Assembly (NCBI GenBank): GCA_910587135.1 | Contig: CAJULF010000016.1 | Coordinates: 1 to 18,855 of the forward strand | From: an uncultured Oscillospiraceae bacterium | Lineage (GTDB): Bacteria; Bacillota; Clostridia; Oscillospirales; Ruminococcaceae | Direction of reading: 5' to 3' | Length of the DNA: 18,855 bases | Shown here: positions 1-6,567 of the stretch, piece after piece | Numbering within the stretch: the stretch's first letter is position 1 | How the letters are laid out: every line of letters begins with the position of its first letter | Program-made: the position numbers and the translations under genes | Notes under the pieces: generated by a model | What the model was told of the DNA's origin: nothing | Database searches by the model: none | What the model saw: only the letters and a program-made list of their open reading frames with translations

Positions 1-63
1 TTAATTTTCTTTGCCCTTTAGCTTCTTTAGGGATGTTTTGCTCTTCTCTTTATATCAAGAAAT

Positions 64-92
64 ATTTTAAACCATACCATACAATTTGTCAA
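64..92 (-). promoter_or_regulatory. Leftward sigma-A type promoter
   Basis: On the minus strand a perfect -35 TTGACA (forward positions 92-87) and a TAAAAT -10 (69-64) are separated by exactly 17 bp. Transcription would start near 57 and leave the window to the left, after a short leader without an ATG in view. The driven gene lies outside the window. The consensus match is strong, but no coding sequence confirms it. Confidence 0.6.
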
Positions 93-131
93 GCCCCCGT
101 CACAAAACTTAGCAAAAAAACTTTTCTCTAC

Positions 132-160
132 TTGACAAATCGGCGCAGCGGGTGTATAAT
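132..160 (+). promoter_or_regulatory. Rightward sigma-A promoter
   Basis: A perfect TTGACA (132-137) and a perfect TATAAT (155-160) are separated by 17 bp. The predicted start near 167 lies about 25 nt ahead of the ATG at 193, giving a short leader that contains the ribosome binding site AAGGAG (178-183). It drives the FliG_C-like gene and may also read into the ilvA leader, since no terminator separates them. Confidence 0.85.
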
Positions 161-192
161 ATTGTTATGTTTTGAATAAGGAGACGGATTTT

Positions 193-441
193 ATGCGCGC
201 AGACGATTTTGAAAACTTGTTTGAAATTTATAATGCGGCGGATATCAAGTCCGCTATTGACGGAATATCCAAGGAAGAACTGGCAAAGGCTCTTATGGGC
301 GCAAGTCCCACGGTAAACCGCCTTTTCGGTGAAACCTTTCCCGAAGTCGACTTCAAAGCCGAACATGAGCGTATGGGAAGCGTAAGGGTAGAAGAAGTCG
401 AAAATGCGCAGAATAAAATTCTGTCAATGTTCAAAAAATAA
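193..441 (+). CDS. Small stand-alone FliG C-terminal-domain-like protein
   Basis: The protein has 82 residues. The ATG at 193 was chosen because AAGGAG (178-183) sits 9 nt ahead of it; an in-frame TTG at 172 would lie upstream of this site. Residues 25-37 (ISKEELAKALMGA) match the FliG segment that typically reads like TKDLALALKGAS, and residues 60-78 (ERMGSVRVEEVENAQNKIL) match the FliG segment EYMGPVRLKDVEEAQQKI. It therefore resembles the C-terminal, stator-facing domain of the flagellar rotor protein FliG, without the N-terminal and middle domains. There is no signal peptide or membrane segment, and no flagellar gene is nearby. Family relationship to FliG_C is fairly convincing by eye. 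The function is unknown; a role outside the flagellum is inference. Confidence 0.75.
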   Translation: MRADDFENLFEIYNAADIKSAIDGISKEELAKALMGASPTVNRLFGETFPEVDFKAEHERMGSVRVEEVENAQNKILSMFKK

Positions 442-458
442 ACTTTTGCAAAAATGCG

Positions 459-693
459 ATGATGGGTGCGGGAGTATTCCCGCCGCGTGCGCAAAGCTTT
501 TTTCAGAGAGCTGTCGGTTGCTGAAAGACAGTAAAAAGCCCCGCCCGCGATCCGCCCGAAGCAGACAGTCCGAACCGCTTTTCGCGCAAGTAAGGCTGTA
601 CGGATTTCCACCGTTAGAGGGAAGTGCATTGTTGGATGTACGGTGAGGCTGAATATAATACCGCCCCCTATCCATTGGTTAGGGGGTATTTTT
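459..693 (+). promoter_or_regulatory. T-box leader (probable, isoleucine-type) upstream of ilvA
   Basis: The 270-nt gap before ilvA has T-box architecture. AGAGAG (505-510) is followed by a CTGTC/GACAG stem (511-515/527-531) capped by GGTTGCTGAAA, the typical distal part of Stem I. A lower helix pairs GCTTTTT (496-502) with AAAAAGC (533-539). A candidate specifier codon ATC (Ile) lies at 550-552 next to the base of the stem. Stem III pairs CACCGT (609-614) with ACGGTG (640-645). The T-box core position holds TAATACCGC (656-664), immediately before a terminator. The canonical core reads UGGUACCGC, so the residues that pair with the tRNA end are changed. An isoleucine response fits threonine deaminase; the specifier assignment is tentative. 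Confidence 0.7.
664..693 (+). terminator. Leader (attenuator) terminator before ilvA
   Basis: CCCCCTA (664-670) pairs with TAGGGGG (680-686) around a 9-nt loop and is followed by a T-rich run (687-693). The left arm overlaps the T-box core at 656-664, as expected when antiterminator and terminator are mutually exclusive. Confidence 0.8.
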
Positions 694-734
694 AGGACGC
701 TCCCCGCACACGAAACTTGAGAGGAGAATTAAAA

Positions 735-1937
735 ATGCTGACACTTGACAAAATCTATAAAGCGTCCCATGTGCTCAAGGAGGTAATACGGGACACCGAC
801 CTTATTCTGGCGCCGAAAATTCACCCGGAGGCAAAGGTGTATCTAAAAACCGAGAATCTCCAGGTAACCGGGTCGTTTAAGGTTCGCGGAGCGTACTTTA
901 AAATTTCCCAGCTCACTGAGGAGGAGCGCTCCAAGGGCGTTATCGCCTGCTCCGCGGGAAATCACGCCCAGGGTGTGGCACTTGCCGCAACCAAAGCGGG
1001 GATAAAATCGCTGATATGCCTGCCCGACGGCGCGCCTATCTCCAAGGTGGAGGCTACCAAAGGCTTCGGCGCGGAGGTATGCCTTGTTCCGGGGGTGTAC
1101 GATGACGCGTATCAGAAAGCGCTGCAGCTCCGTGATGAGAAGGGATACACCTTTATTCACCCGTTTGATGATGAAAACGTTATAGCGGGTCAGGGCACTA
1201 TCGGTCTGGAGCTTCTTGAACAGCTTCCCGATGTGGACGCGGTCGTTGTGCCGATCGGCGGCGGCGGGCTAATCTCGGGGATAGCGTTCGCGATAAAATC
1301 CCTCAATCCCAAAATCAAGGTATACGGAGTGCAGGCGGCGGGTGCGCCCAGCATGGAGCACTCCCTGAAAAACAAAAAAATAGAACGCCTGGAAAGCGTA
1401 GCGACGCTGGCGGACGGTATCGCGGTAAAAGAGCCGGGCGTAAACACCTTTGAGCTTTGCAGCAAATACGTTGACGAGGTCGTGACCGTTTCCGAGGATG
1501 AGATTTCCTGCGCGATACTGACGCTTATCGAGCAGCAGAAGCTTATCGCCGAGGGCGCGGGCGCTGTTTCGGTGGCGGCGGTAATGTTCGACAAGATACC
1601 CGTGAAGGGCAAAAATGTTGTTTGCGTGATCTCGGGGGGAAATATCGACGTTACAATACTTAACCGCGTGATACGCCGCGGTCTTGTAAAAAGCGGAAGA
1701 GCCTCGCTTCTCACAATCGAGCTTGTAGACAAGCCCGGGCAGCTCACAGGCGTATCGAGTATCATCGCGGAGCTTGGAGGAAATGTCACCGCCGTACACC
1801 ATGAAAGGGCGGACGCCAATGACAACATCAACGGCTGTTTTTTGAGAATACAGCTTGAAACAAGGAATTTCGAGCACCTGACACAGATAAAAGCCGCTCT
1901 CACCGCCGCGGGCTACAAGATAGTGGATAACGCGTGA
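735..1937 (+). CDS. ilvA: Threonine ammonia-lyase (threonine deaminase) with C-terminal ACT domain
   Basis: The protein has 400 residues. It is a fold-type II PLP enzyme converting threonine to 2-oxobutanoate and ammonia through an enamine/imine intermediate, the first committed step to isoleucine. The PLP lysine lies in TGSFKVRGA (K49), SAGNHAQG is at 73-80, and the phosphate-binding glycine loop GGGGL is at 175-179. An ACT-like regulatory domain occupies about residues 325-400, suggesting allosteric control by an amino acid. The ATG at 735 is preceded by AGGAG (722-726). The protein is shorter than the 500-residue two-ACT E. coli form and matches the one-ACT class. It follows a T-box leader and shares a transcript with the next two genes. 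A purely catabolic role is possible; the T-box argues for a biosynthetic one. Confidence 0.93.
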   Translation: MLTLDKIYKASHVLKEVIRDTDLILAPKIHPEAKVYLKTENLQVTGSFKVRGAYFKISQLTEEERSKGVIACSAGNHAQGVALAATKAGIKSLICLPDGAPISKVEATKGFGAEVCLVPGVYDDAYQKALQLRDEKGYTFIHPFDDENVIAGQGTIGLELLEQLPDVDAVVVPIGGGGLISGIAFAIKSLNPKIKVYGVQAAGAPSMEHSLKNKKIERLESVATLADGIAVKEPGVNTFELCSKYVDEVVTVSEDEISCAILTLIEQQKLIAEGAGAVSVAAVMFDKIPVKGKNVVCVISGGNIDVTILNRVIRRGLVKSGRASLLTIELVDKPGQLTGVSSIIAELGGNVTAVHHERADANDNINGCFLRIQLETRNFEHLTQIKAALTAAGYKIVDNA

Positions 1938-2473
1938 TGCTGTTCATACAGGAAATAGACCTTATTTATACCAAATCCGTTCGCAGCGGCGGCTTTGCGA
2001 ACACCCGCAGAGCCGTAAAATTCCTCCCTGTGGAATTCGATAAATCGGATATCACGGACGAGATACTATTCAACAGGGTGTACCTGTTCCAGTCGGCGAA
2101 CGGCATAAGCGAAAAGCGCAATAAGGTGAGCATACTCGGCGAAAAGGCGTTTTTTGACGGGAGATTCGCACCCGACTTTTTCGGAGAAAGAGTATTTGTA
2201 AAGCGGACGGAGGACGGCTATGAAATATTGTACACCGATAAAAGGCAGCGCGGCTACATAAAAAGCAAATTCACGCTGACCGAGGGCACGAGCGGACGGA
2301 TAATCTACAACGACAGATCCTCGGGCTGGGACTGCCCTGTGTGGAACTACTATCTTGTCACATTCAATTTTGTCTGCGCGGATAAGGACAGCTTCAAGCC
2401 CAAAATATTCTTCCGTAAGAATCCCGACTTTATGTTCGGAGATATGAAAGAGCTGCGTTACAGCGGCTTTTGA
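1937..2473 (+). CDS. Uncharacterised 178-residue protein between ilvA and ridA
   Basis: I do not recognise the family. The ATG at 1937 overlaps the ilvA stop by one base (TGATG), the signature of translational coupling; a GTG one codon upstream is possible but less likely. The sequence has no signal peptide and no membrane helix. It is rich in aromatic and charged residues arranged like alternating beta strands, with a conserved-looking segment SSGWDCPVWNYYLVTFNF near residues 128-145. The N-terminus (MLFIQEIDLIYTKSVRSGG) and a late block KPKIFFRKNPDFMFGDMKEL also look structured. Its position between threonine deaminase and the imine deaminase suggests a link to isoleucine or imine metabolism, but this is context only. 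Confidence 0.8.
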   Translation: MLFIQEIDLIYTKSVRSGGFANTRRAVKFLPVEFDKSDITDEILFNRVYLFQSANGISEKRNKVSILGEKAFFDGRFAPDFFGERVFVKRTEDGYEILYTDKRQRGYIKSKFTLTEGTSGRIIYNDRSSGWDCPVWNYYLVTFNFVCADKDSFKPKIFFRKNPDFMFGDMKELRYSGF

Positions 2474-2498
2474 GCATTTTAAAAAGGAGTAAATTTTT

Positions 2499-2873
2499 AT
2501 GAAAGACATTTACACGGAAAAAGCGCCCCAGGCGATAGGTCCCTACACGCAGGCTAAAGTAGTGGGAAGCATGGTCTACACCTCGGGGCAGATAGCACTC
2601 GATCCTGCCACGGGAGCGCTTTCAGACGGTGACGTCGCGGAACAGACAAGGCAGGTTTGCGAAAATCTCAAAGCGGTTCTGACAGCGGCGGGTACGGCGC
2701 TTGACAAGGTGGTAAAGACAACCTGTTTCTTAAAAGATATCGGCGATTTTGCCGCTTTTAACGAGGTGTACGGCGAATATTTTACCTCTAAGCCCGCGCG
2801 CTCCTGTGTTGGCGGGCTTTCGCTGCCCAAGGGAGCTTTGGTTGAGGTAGAGGTTATTGCCACTGTCGAATAA
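2499..2873 (+). CDS. ridA: RidA family 2-iminobutanoate/2-iminopropanoate deaminase
   Basis: The protein has 124 residues, the normal length for RidA/YjgF/UK114. These cytosolic homotrimers hydrolyse reactive enamine/imine products of PLP dehydratases such as IlvA to the 2-oxoacid. Typical family features are IGPYTQA (13-19), VYTSGQIALDP (26-36), TTCFLKDIGDFAAFNEVY (74-91) and the C-terminal KPARSCVGGLSLPKGALVEV block, in which R101 corresponds to the conserved substrate-carboxylate arginine. A good AAGGAG precedes the ATG. It is the last gene of the ilvA operon, 25 bp after the preceding gene and just before a strong terminator, so enzyme and detoxifier are co-expressed. Confidence 0.95.
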   Translation: MKDIYTEKAPQAIGPYTQAKVVGSMVYTSGQIALDPATGALSDGDVAEQTRQVCENLKAVLTAAGTALDKVVKTTCFLKDIGDFAAFNEVYGEYFTSKPARSCVGGLSLPKGALVEVEVIATVE

Positions 2874-2892
2874 TACAACCGTCAAGAAAGAC

Positions 2893-2931
2893 AAAAACCC
2901 GCGCATTTTCCAAGAAAATGCGCGGGTTTTT
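2893..2931. terminator. Strong, near-symmetrical terminator after ridA
   Basis: An 18-bp perfect inverted repeat (2893-2910 and 2914-2931) with a 3-nt CAA loop carries an A-tract on the left and a T-tract on the right. It can act as an intrinsic terminator in both directions, separating the ilvA operon from the convergent minus-strand DUF421/DUF4363 operon. Confidence 0.9.
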
Positions 2932-2932
2932 C

Positions 2933-3160
2933 GCTTAACCGTGCGTGTTTGCGGGTGTTTTACAGTCCAAACGAAATTTATAAGGTCTTTTTATGGCGCG
3001 CAAATCGCTTAACCATACGCTTTAACAAGCATTTTTTACATGATTTTTTCAAGTGTTTTTTTATATTAAAGCTGACATTTCCCTTTACAGCGGGGATCAA
3101 TCACTGTAAGGCAGATATCATCACATTCCGCATATGTGCCTTATTCAGCTTAACCATACG
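2933..3160 (+). repeat. Three copies of a 13-bp direct repeat in a gene-free stretch
   Basis: GCTTAACCATACG occurs exactly at 3007-3019 and 3148-3160, and as GCTTAACCGTGCG (two changes) at 2933-2945. All copies are in the same orientation. The stretch 2874-3188 otherwise holds the ridA terminator and AT-rich sequence with no credible reading frame. The purpose of the repeats is unknown. Confidence 0.6.
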
Positions 3161-3188
3161 GTTTCTCAGCGTTTCTTCCACTTAAAAA

Positions 3189-3566
3189 TTATAGAATTTT
3201 CCAGAAGGTGGGGTTCTGAGTGTCACGCAGCATTTTTATCTGCGCCTGAGCCCTGTCGCAGGCGGCGTATATTTCGTTGTTATTGTCGCGGGCGAAAGAC
3301 TCTATCTCCGCGACCGACGAGGTTATTTCCACCGCGTGTCCGAGGTCGTTTACAAGAATGCTGAAATCCATAAAGTCGTACCACATCTGTTTAAGCTCCT
3401 CCGCGGCTTTCACACACTCGCCGCTGTCGCCGTTCTCAAAAGATTCCTCCACACGCGAAACAGTCTGAGACATCTTGTCCGTAAAATTATCCACCACTCC
3501 CACTGAGATAAAACAGCCCACCGCCATAAGCGCGAGGATAACGATACTGACAATTATTCTGTTCAT
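3189..3566 (-). CDS. DUF4363 family protein
   Basis: The protein has 125 residues. It begins with an uncleaved-looking hydrophobic helix (about residues 3-23, containing IVSIVILALMAVGCF) that should anchor it in the membrane. A helical, charged exterior domain follows, with the pattern ENGDSGECVKAAEELKQMWYDF near 45-66 typical of DUF4363. It starts immediately after the stop of the DUF421 gene, whose last codons supply the ribosome binding site (AGGAGGGAAT on the minus strand). DUF4363 genes are commonly found beside DUF421 genes in Clostridia, and this pairing supports both calls. The biochemical role is unknown; a membrane complex with the DUF421 protein is inferred. Confidence 0.8.
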   Translation of the reverse strand: MNRIIVSIVILALMAVGCFISVGVVDNFTDKMSQTVSRVEESFENGDSGECVKAAEELKQMWYDFMDFSILVNDLGHAVEITSSVAEIESFARDNNNEIYAACDRAQAQIKMLRDTQNPTFWKIL

Positions 3567-4244
3567 CTACATTCCCTCCTGCCGCTTTATAATCGTATTT
3601 TTTCCGTTCTTGTCCGCAACCATAAGGAAAACGTCATTTTCCGAAACAGCGTTTTCACGAAGCTGCTGCTTTAGCCAGCCCATTCCAAGCCCCAGAAGCC
3701 CGAGCTGCTCATTGTCCATAATCCCGTCGCGGATAATGACGGATGGGGGATTTTCCGTGCTGCCGCCGCAGCTGATATCCTGCTTTTCCGCGTTCTGAAA
3801 GTCCTTTTTCTTAAGAAAATTTATTTTGCCGGTAGTTTCCACTATAGCGTAGTGTATCTCGTTGATATCGAAAATCTGCTGCTCCCTCATGGCTTCTACC
3901 AGATCGTCCACGGTATACCGCAAACGTCTCATTTCCCGCTGCAATATCATTCCCTCGGAGATGATGACCCGCGGGCTGCCTATCATCAGCTTGCGGAACT
4001 TGGCTGACTTCAGCATTATTCCCGACATTATTACATCAAGGCATACCAGTGTCAGTATCGGAACAACACCCATTATCATCGGCATGGAACTGTCCTCAAC
4101 GGGTATAGCCGCGATGTTGGATATGAGAATGGTCACCACCAGCTCGGACGGCTGAAGCTCCCCAAGCTGCCGCTTGCCCATAAGCCTGAGCGAAAATGTG
4201 ATGACCACATAAAGTATGACCGCTCTAATCAGTACAACTGCCAT
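3567..4244 (-). CDS. DUF421 (YetF-type) membrane protein
   Basis: The protein has 225 residues. The first 80 residues contain about three hydrophobic helices with the family pattern TFSLRLMGKRQLGELQPSEL (17-36). A cytoplasmic domain with PRVIISEGMILQREMRR and the helix LVEAMREQQIFDINEIHYAI follows, and the C-terminus carries an extension of roughly 70 residues. The ATG is preceded by AAAGAGGT on the minus strand. It is first in a two-gene operon with the DUF4363 gene, with no gap. YetF-type proteins of Bacillus have been linked to spore or membrane functions, but a specific activity cannot be assigned here. Confidence 0.88.
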   Translation of the reverse strand: MAVVLIRAVILYVVITFSLRLMGKRQLGELQPSELVVTILISNIAAIPVEDSSMPMIMGVVPILTLVCLDVIMSGIMLKSAKFRKLMIGSPRVIISEGMILQREMRRLRYTVDDLVEAMREQQIFDINEIHYAIVETTGKINFLKKKDFQNAEKQDISCGGSTENPPSVIIRDGIMDNEQLGLLGLGMGWLKQQLRENAVSENDVFLMVADKNGKNTIIKRQEGM

Positions 4245-4277
4245 AACAATACCTCTTTAATCATTTTTTCGGGATTA

Positions 4278-4290
4278 GTTTGCCGCAAAC
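4278..4290. promoter_or_regulatory. Operator-like palindrome between divergent genes
   Basis: GTTTGC-C-GCAAAC is a perfect 13-bp inverted repeat. It lies in the 267-bp gap between the leftward DUF421 gene and the rightward M50 protease gene, upstream of the DUF421 start codon. No clear DUF421 promoter was found around it, so its role as an operator is speculative. Confidence 0.3.
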
Positions 4291-4339
4291 CGTCCATAAT
4301 ATTCACAGATGATTTAACATAATTTTCATTATTAACCCC

Positions 4340-4368
4340 TTGAAAAATTTTCCCAAATGGAGTATAAT
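4340..4368 (+). promoter_or_regulatory. Sigma-A promoter for the M50-scpA-scpB operon
   Basis: TTGAAA (4340-4345) and a perfect TATAAT (4363-4368) have a 17-bp spacer. The predicted start near 4375 leaves a long leader of about 135 nt before the M50 gene. Confidence 0.8.
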
Positions 4369-4424
4369 GTAATGTATACGGTTCGTAAGCAACAGCTTAT
4401 CATTATCGAACGTGACCCGCAACA

Positions 4425-4479
4425 GCCGCCATACCGTCCGCGCCGTGCATTTCCGAAAGCGGAGCGGAGCATTGGCGGC
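4425..4479 (+). other. Hairpin-forming leader of the M50 protease gene
   Basis: GCCGCCA (4425-4431) pairs with TGGCGGC (4473-4479), enclosing a GC-rich arm in which further short pairing is possible. There is no T-tract, so this is not a plain terminator. It sits about 30 nt ahead of the start codon. Confidence 0.4.
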
Positions 4480-4511
4480 GGGAATGAAATATTAAATTTT
4501 AAGGAGTTCAT

Positions 4512-5204
4512 ATGTTTTTCAGAGGTCCTGTCTACGATCTGCTCGCATTTATACAAGGAAAGCAGGAATTCGTTTTTGTTGTAATATCGTTTTTTTCGGT
4601 ATTGGTGATAGTATTTGTGCTGAATCCCATACACGAATGCGCTCACGCCCTGACGGCGAAGCTGCTGGGCGACGATACGGCAGAGCGCGAGGGACGCGTT
4701 ACCTTGAATCCTTTCGCGCATGTCGACCCCATGGGCATGGTGCTGATGTTTCTGTGCCGCTTCGGTTGGGCAAAACCTGTGCCGGTAGATCTCAGAAGAT
4801 GCCGCAAGGTTTCGATGAGGACCGCAAACGTGCTGGTATCCTTGGCGGGTCCCGTATCGAACATTATAATGTCGCTAATACTTGTTATAATTATGAAAGT
4901 TATTGTTACAACGGCTCCCGACACTTTGATGACAAGCTATATTTATATTGCCCTGTGGTATACGTCCCGCATAAGCCTGGGGCTTGCGGTGTTCAATCTT
5001 GTTCCGTTGCCGCCCCTGGACGGATTTCATGTTCTTGCAACGTTCCTTTCGCCTAAGGCGCTTGCCTGGGTGGAGCGCAACGCTCACATTATCCGCTGGG
5101 CAATGCTCATCGTCCTTGCAACGGGACTTCTTTCCACGCCGCTCGGTTATGCCGCGGACGGTATATTCTGGCTTCTGGACAAGGCTACTTTTTTCATAGG
5201 TTGA
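4512..5204 (+). CDS. Site-2 protease family (peptidase M50) intramembrane metalloprotease
   Basis: The protein has 230 residues. The zinc site HECAH (41-45, HExxH) lies in a membrane helix, and the third ligand is the aspartate in NLVPLPPLDG (162-171, D170). The segment NPFAHVDPMG (66-75) is typical of the compact bacterial M50B class. Four to five further hydrophobic helices are visible, including about residues 20-38, 112-131 and 195-215. AAGGAG (4501-4506) precedes the ATG. The stop lies 4 bp before scpA, so it is the first gene of the scp operon, a common arrangement in Clostridia. Substrates are unknown. No PDZ domain is present, so it is the minimal type. Confidence 0.9.
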   Translation: MFFRGPVYDLLAFIQGKQEFVFVVISFFSVLVIVFVLNPIHECAHALTAKLLGDDTAEREGRVTLNPFAHVDPMGMVLMFLCRFGWAKPVPVDLRRCRKVSMRTANVLVSLAGPVSNIIMSLILVIIMKVIVTTAPDTLMTSYIYIALWYTSRISLGLAVFNLVPLPPLDGFHVLATFLSPKALAWVERNAHIIRWAMLIVLATGLLSTPLGYAADGIFWLLDKATFFIG

Positions 5205-5208
5205 GGAT

Positions 5209-5964
5209 ATGACGGAGCTTAATTTCAAGCTGGAAATATTTGAAGGTCCCCTTGATCTGATGCTGGCGCTGATTCAGAAGCACAAGCTGAATATACAGGA
5301 TATTGAGATAAGCGTGCTTCTTGAGCAGTTCATGCTTTACCTTGAGCGAATGAGCGAAGCGGATATAGATATTACCGCGGATTTCCTGGAAATGGCGGCA
5401 AGGCTGATTTTGATCAAATCTGCCGCGCTGCTGCCAAAGGAGGAAACCGAAGAGCTTAAGCGTGAACTTCAGGGCGCTCTTATAGAATATGCATTGTGCA
5501 AAACCATGGCGGAACGCTTAAAGAAGCGTTTTCAGGGTGATACTATATTTGTTAGAGACCAGATGGAAATAGAGATAGACTCGGTCTACCGCCGAACACA
5601 TCAGCCCGAGGAGCTTACGCACGCCTACTCCACTCTTTCCGAGCGCAATATAAAAAAGGCTTCATACAATCCGAGATCAATTCGCCCTATAGTGGCAAAA
5701 AGCTATGTAACGGTGTTTACAGGCATTATGACCGTGCTGAAAAGCCTCAGGAAAAAGGGCAGCGTTACAATGGAAGCTCTTTACAACGGTCAGCCCCGCT
5801 CACGCAAGGTTGCGACATTTCTTGCGATACTGGAGCTGTCCAAAGAGGGCAGGATAATCATATCCGAGGACGGCGAAAGCGTCCGTATGGCGACAGCCGC
5901 CGACAGAGCCGCCGCTGCGGAAAGAGCGGACGAAACGGATAAGGAGTACGCAGAGGGCAGGTGA
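5209..5964 (+). CDS. scpA: Segregation and condensation protein A
   Basis: The protein has 251 residues. This kleisin links the two SMC heads and, with ScpB, forms the bacterial condensin that compacts and separates origins. The N-terminus LEIFEGPLDLMLALIQKHKL (residues 8-27) followed by NIQDIEISVLLEQF is the SMC-neck-binding kleisin domain. A central linker and a C-terminal winged-helix region (about 165-235, with KGSVTMEALYNG and VATFLAILELSKEGRI) bind the SMC cap. The last 20 residues are rich in Ala, Arg and Glu. It starts 4 bp after the M50 gene and is followed 7 bp later by scpB. Confidence 0.96.
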   Translation: MTELNFKLEIFEGPLDLMLALIQKHKLNIQDIEISVLLEQFMLYLERMSEADIDITADFLEMAARLILIKSAALLPKEETEELKRELQGALIEYALCKTMAERLKKRFQGDTIFVRDQMEIEIDSVYRRTHQPEELTHAYSTLSERNIKKASYNPRSIRPIVAKSYVTVFTGIMTVLKSLRKKGSVTMEALYNGQPRSRKVATFLAILELSKEGRIIISEDGESVRMATAADRAAAAERADETDKEYAEGR

Positions 5965-5971
5965 ACAGCGA

Positions 5972-6535
5972 ATGAAATTCAGTGAAGGAATGGCAACGGT
6001 TGAGGCAATACTGTTCGCAAGCGGAGAATCCATAGAAGCGGATAAGCTGGCGGCGGCTGCCGATATCGAGAAAGAAACGGTTATAAAGCTTATAGACAGG
6101 CTTAACGACAGATATTCCGAGCAGGGCAGTTCGCTGGTTATACAGCGGCTGGGGGATTCCTACCAGATGATGACCCGCCCCGAATTCGCGGGGAACATAA
6201 AGTCGGCTTTGGAAAACAGGCGGCAGACTCCGCTGTCGCAGGCAGCTTTGGAGGTTTTGGCGATAGTGGCGTACAATCAGCCCGTTACAAGGGGATTTGT
6301 GGAACAGATACGCGGCGTAGACAGCTCGGGAGTCGTAAAGAGCCTTACCGAGCGCAATCTGCTGGAGGAATACGGCAGACTGGACGACGTTCCCGGCAGA
6401 CCGATTGCTTATAAAACAACGGACAACTTCCTGCGCTGCTTCGGTCTGAATAGTCTTGACGCACTCCCGCCCATACCGAACAGCACGGATCAGATAGATT
6501 TTGACGAATACGCCGAAATGCAGGATATGGAATAG
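5972..6535 (+). CDS. scpB: Segregation and condensation protein B
   Basis: The protein has 187 residues, a typical ScpB length. It consists of two winged-helix domains that dimerise and bind the linker of ScpA in the condensin complex. Diagnostic stretches are ATVEAILFASGESIEADKLA (9-28), SQAALEVLAIVAYNQPVTRG (93-112), IRGVDSSGVVKSL (118-130) and PGRPIAYKTTDNFLRCFGL (about 145-163). The start follows scpA by 7 bp, with AGGTGA at the scpA stop acting as a weak ribosome binding site, so coupled translation and matched amounts are likely. Confidence 0.96.
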   Translation: MKFSEGMATVEAILFASGESIEADKLAAAADIEKETVIKLIDRLNDRYSEQGSSLVIQRLGDSYQMMTRPEFAGNIKSALENRRQTPLSQAALEVLAIVAYNQPVTRGFVEQIRGVDSSGVVKSLTERNLLEEYGRLDDVPGRPIAYKTTDNFLRCFGLNSLDALPPIPNSTDQIDFDEYAEMQDME

Positions 6536-6567
6536 ACAGCGGCTTTAAGCGGCGAGGAGGGATAACG

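Noticed and set aside
1..57. Minus-strand coding tail ending in TAA at position 1
   Set aside because: Only 17 codons are open after a stop and there is no start codon; it is more likely the untranslated leader of the leftward promoter.
404..646. 80-codon open frame across the ilvA leader
   Set aside because: It has no ribosome binding site, and the region is better explained by T-box stems.
1190..1903. 237-codon minus-strand open frame opposite ilvA
   Set aside because: Composition is a Ser/Thr/Ile-rich mirror of ilvA and has no ribosome binding site or recognisable domain.
3081..3111. CCTTTACAG/CTGTAAGG hairpin as a terminator for the DUF4363 operon
   Set aside because: The stem has a bulge and no T-tract on either strand; the symmetrical hairpin at 2893-2931 is the better candidate.
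4332..4721. 129-codon minus-strand open frame over the M50 promoter and gene start
   Set aside because: It overlaps a consensus promoter and the start of a recognised gene and has no motif.
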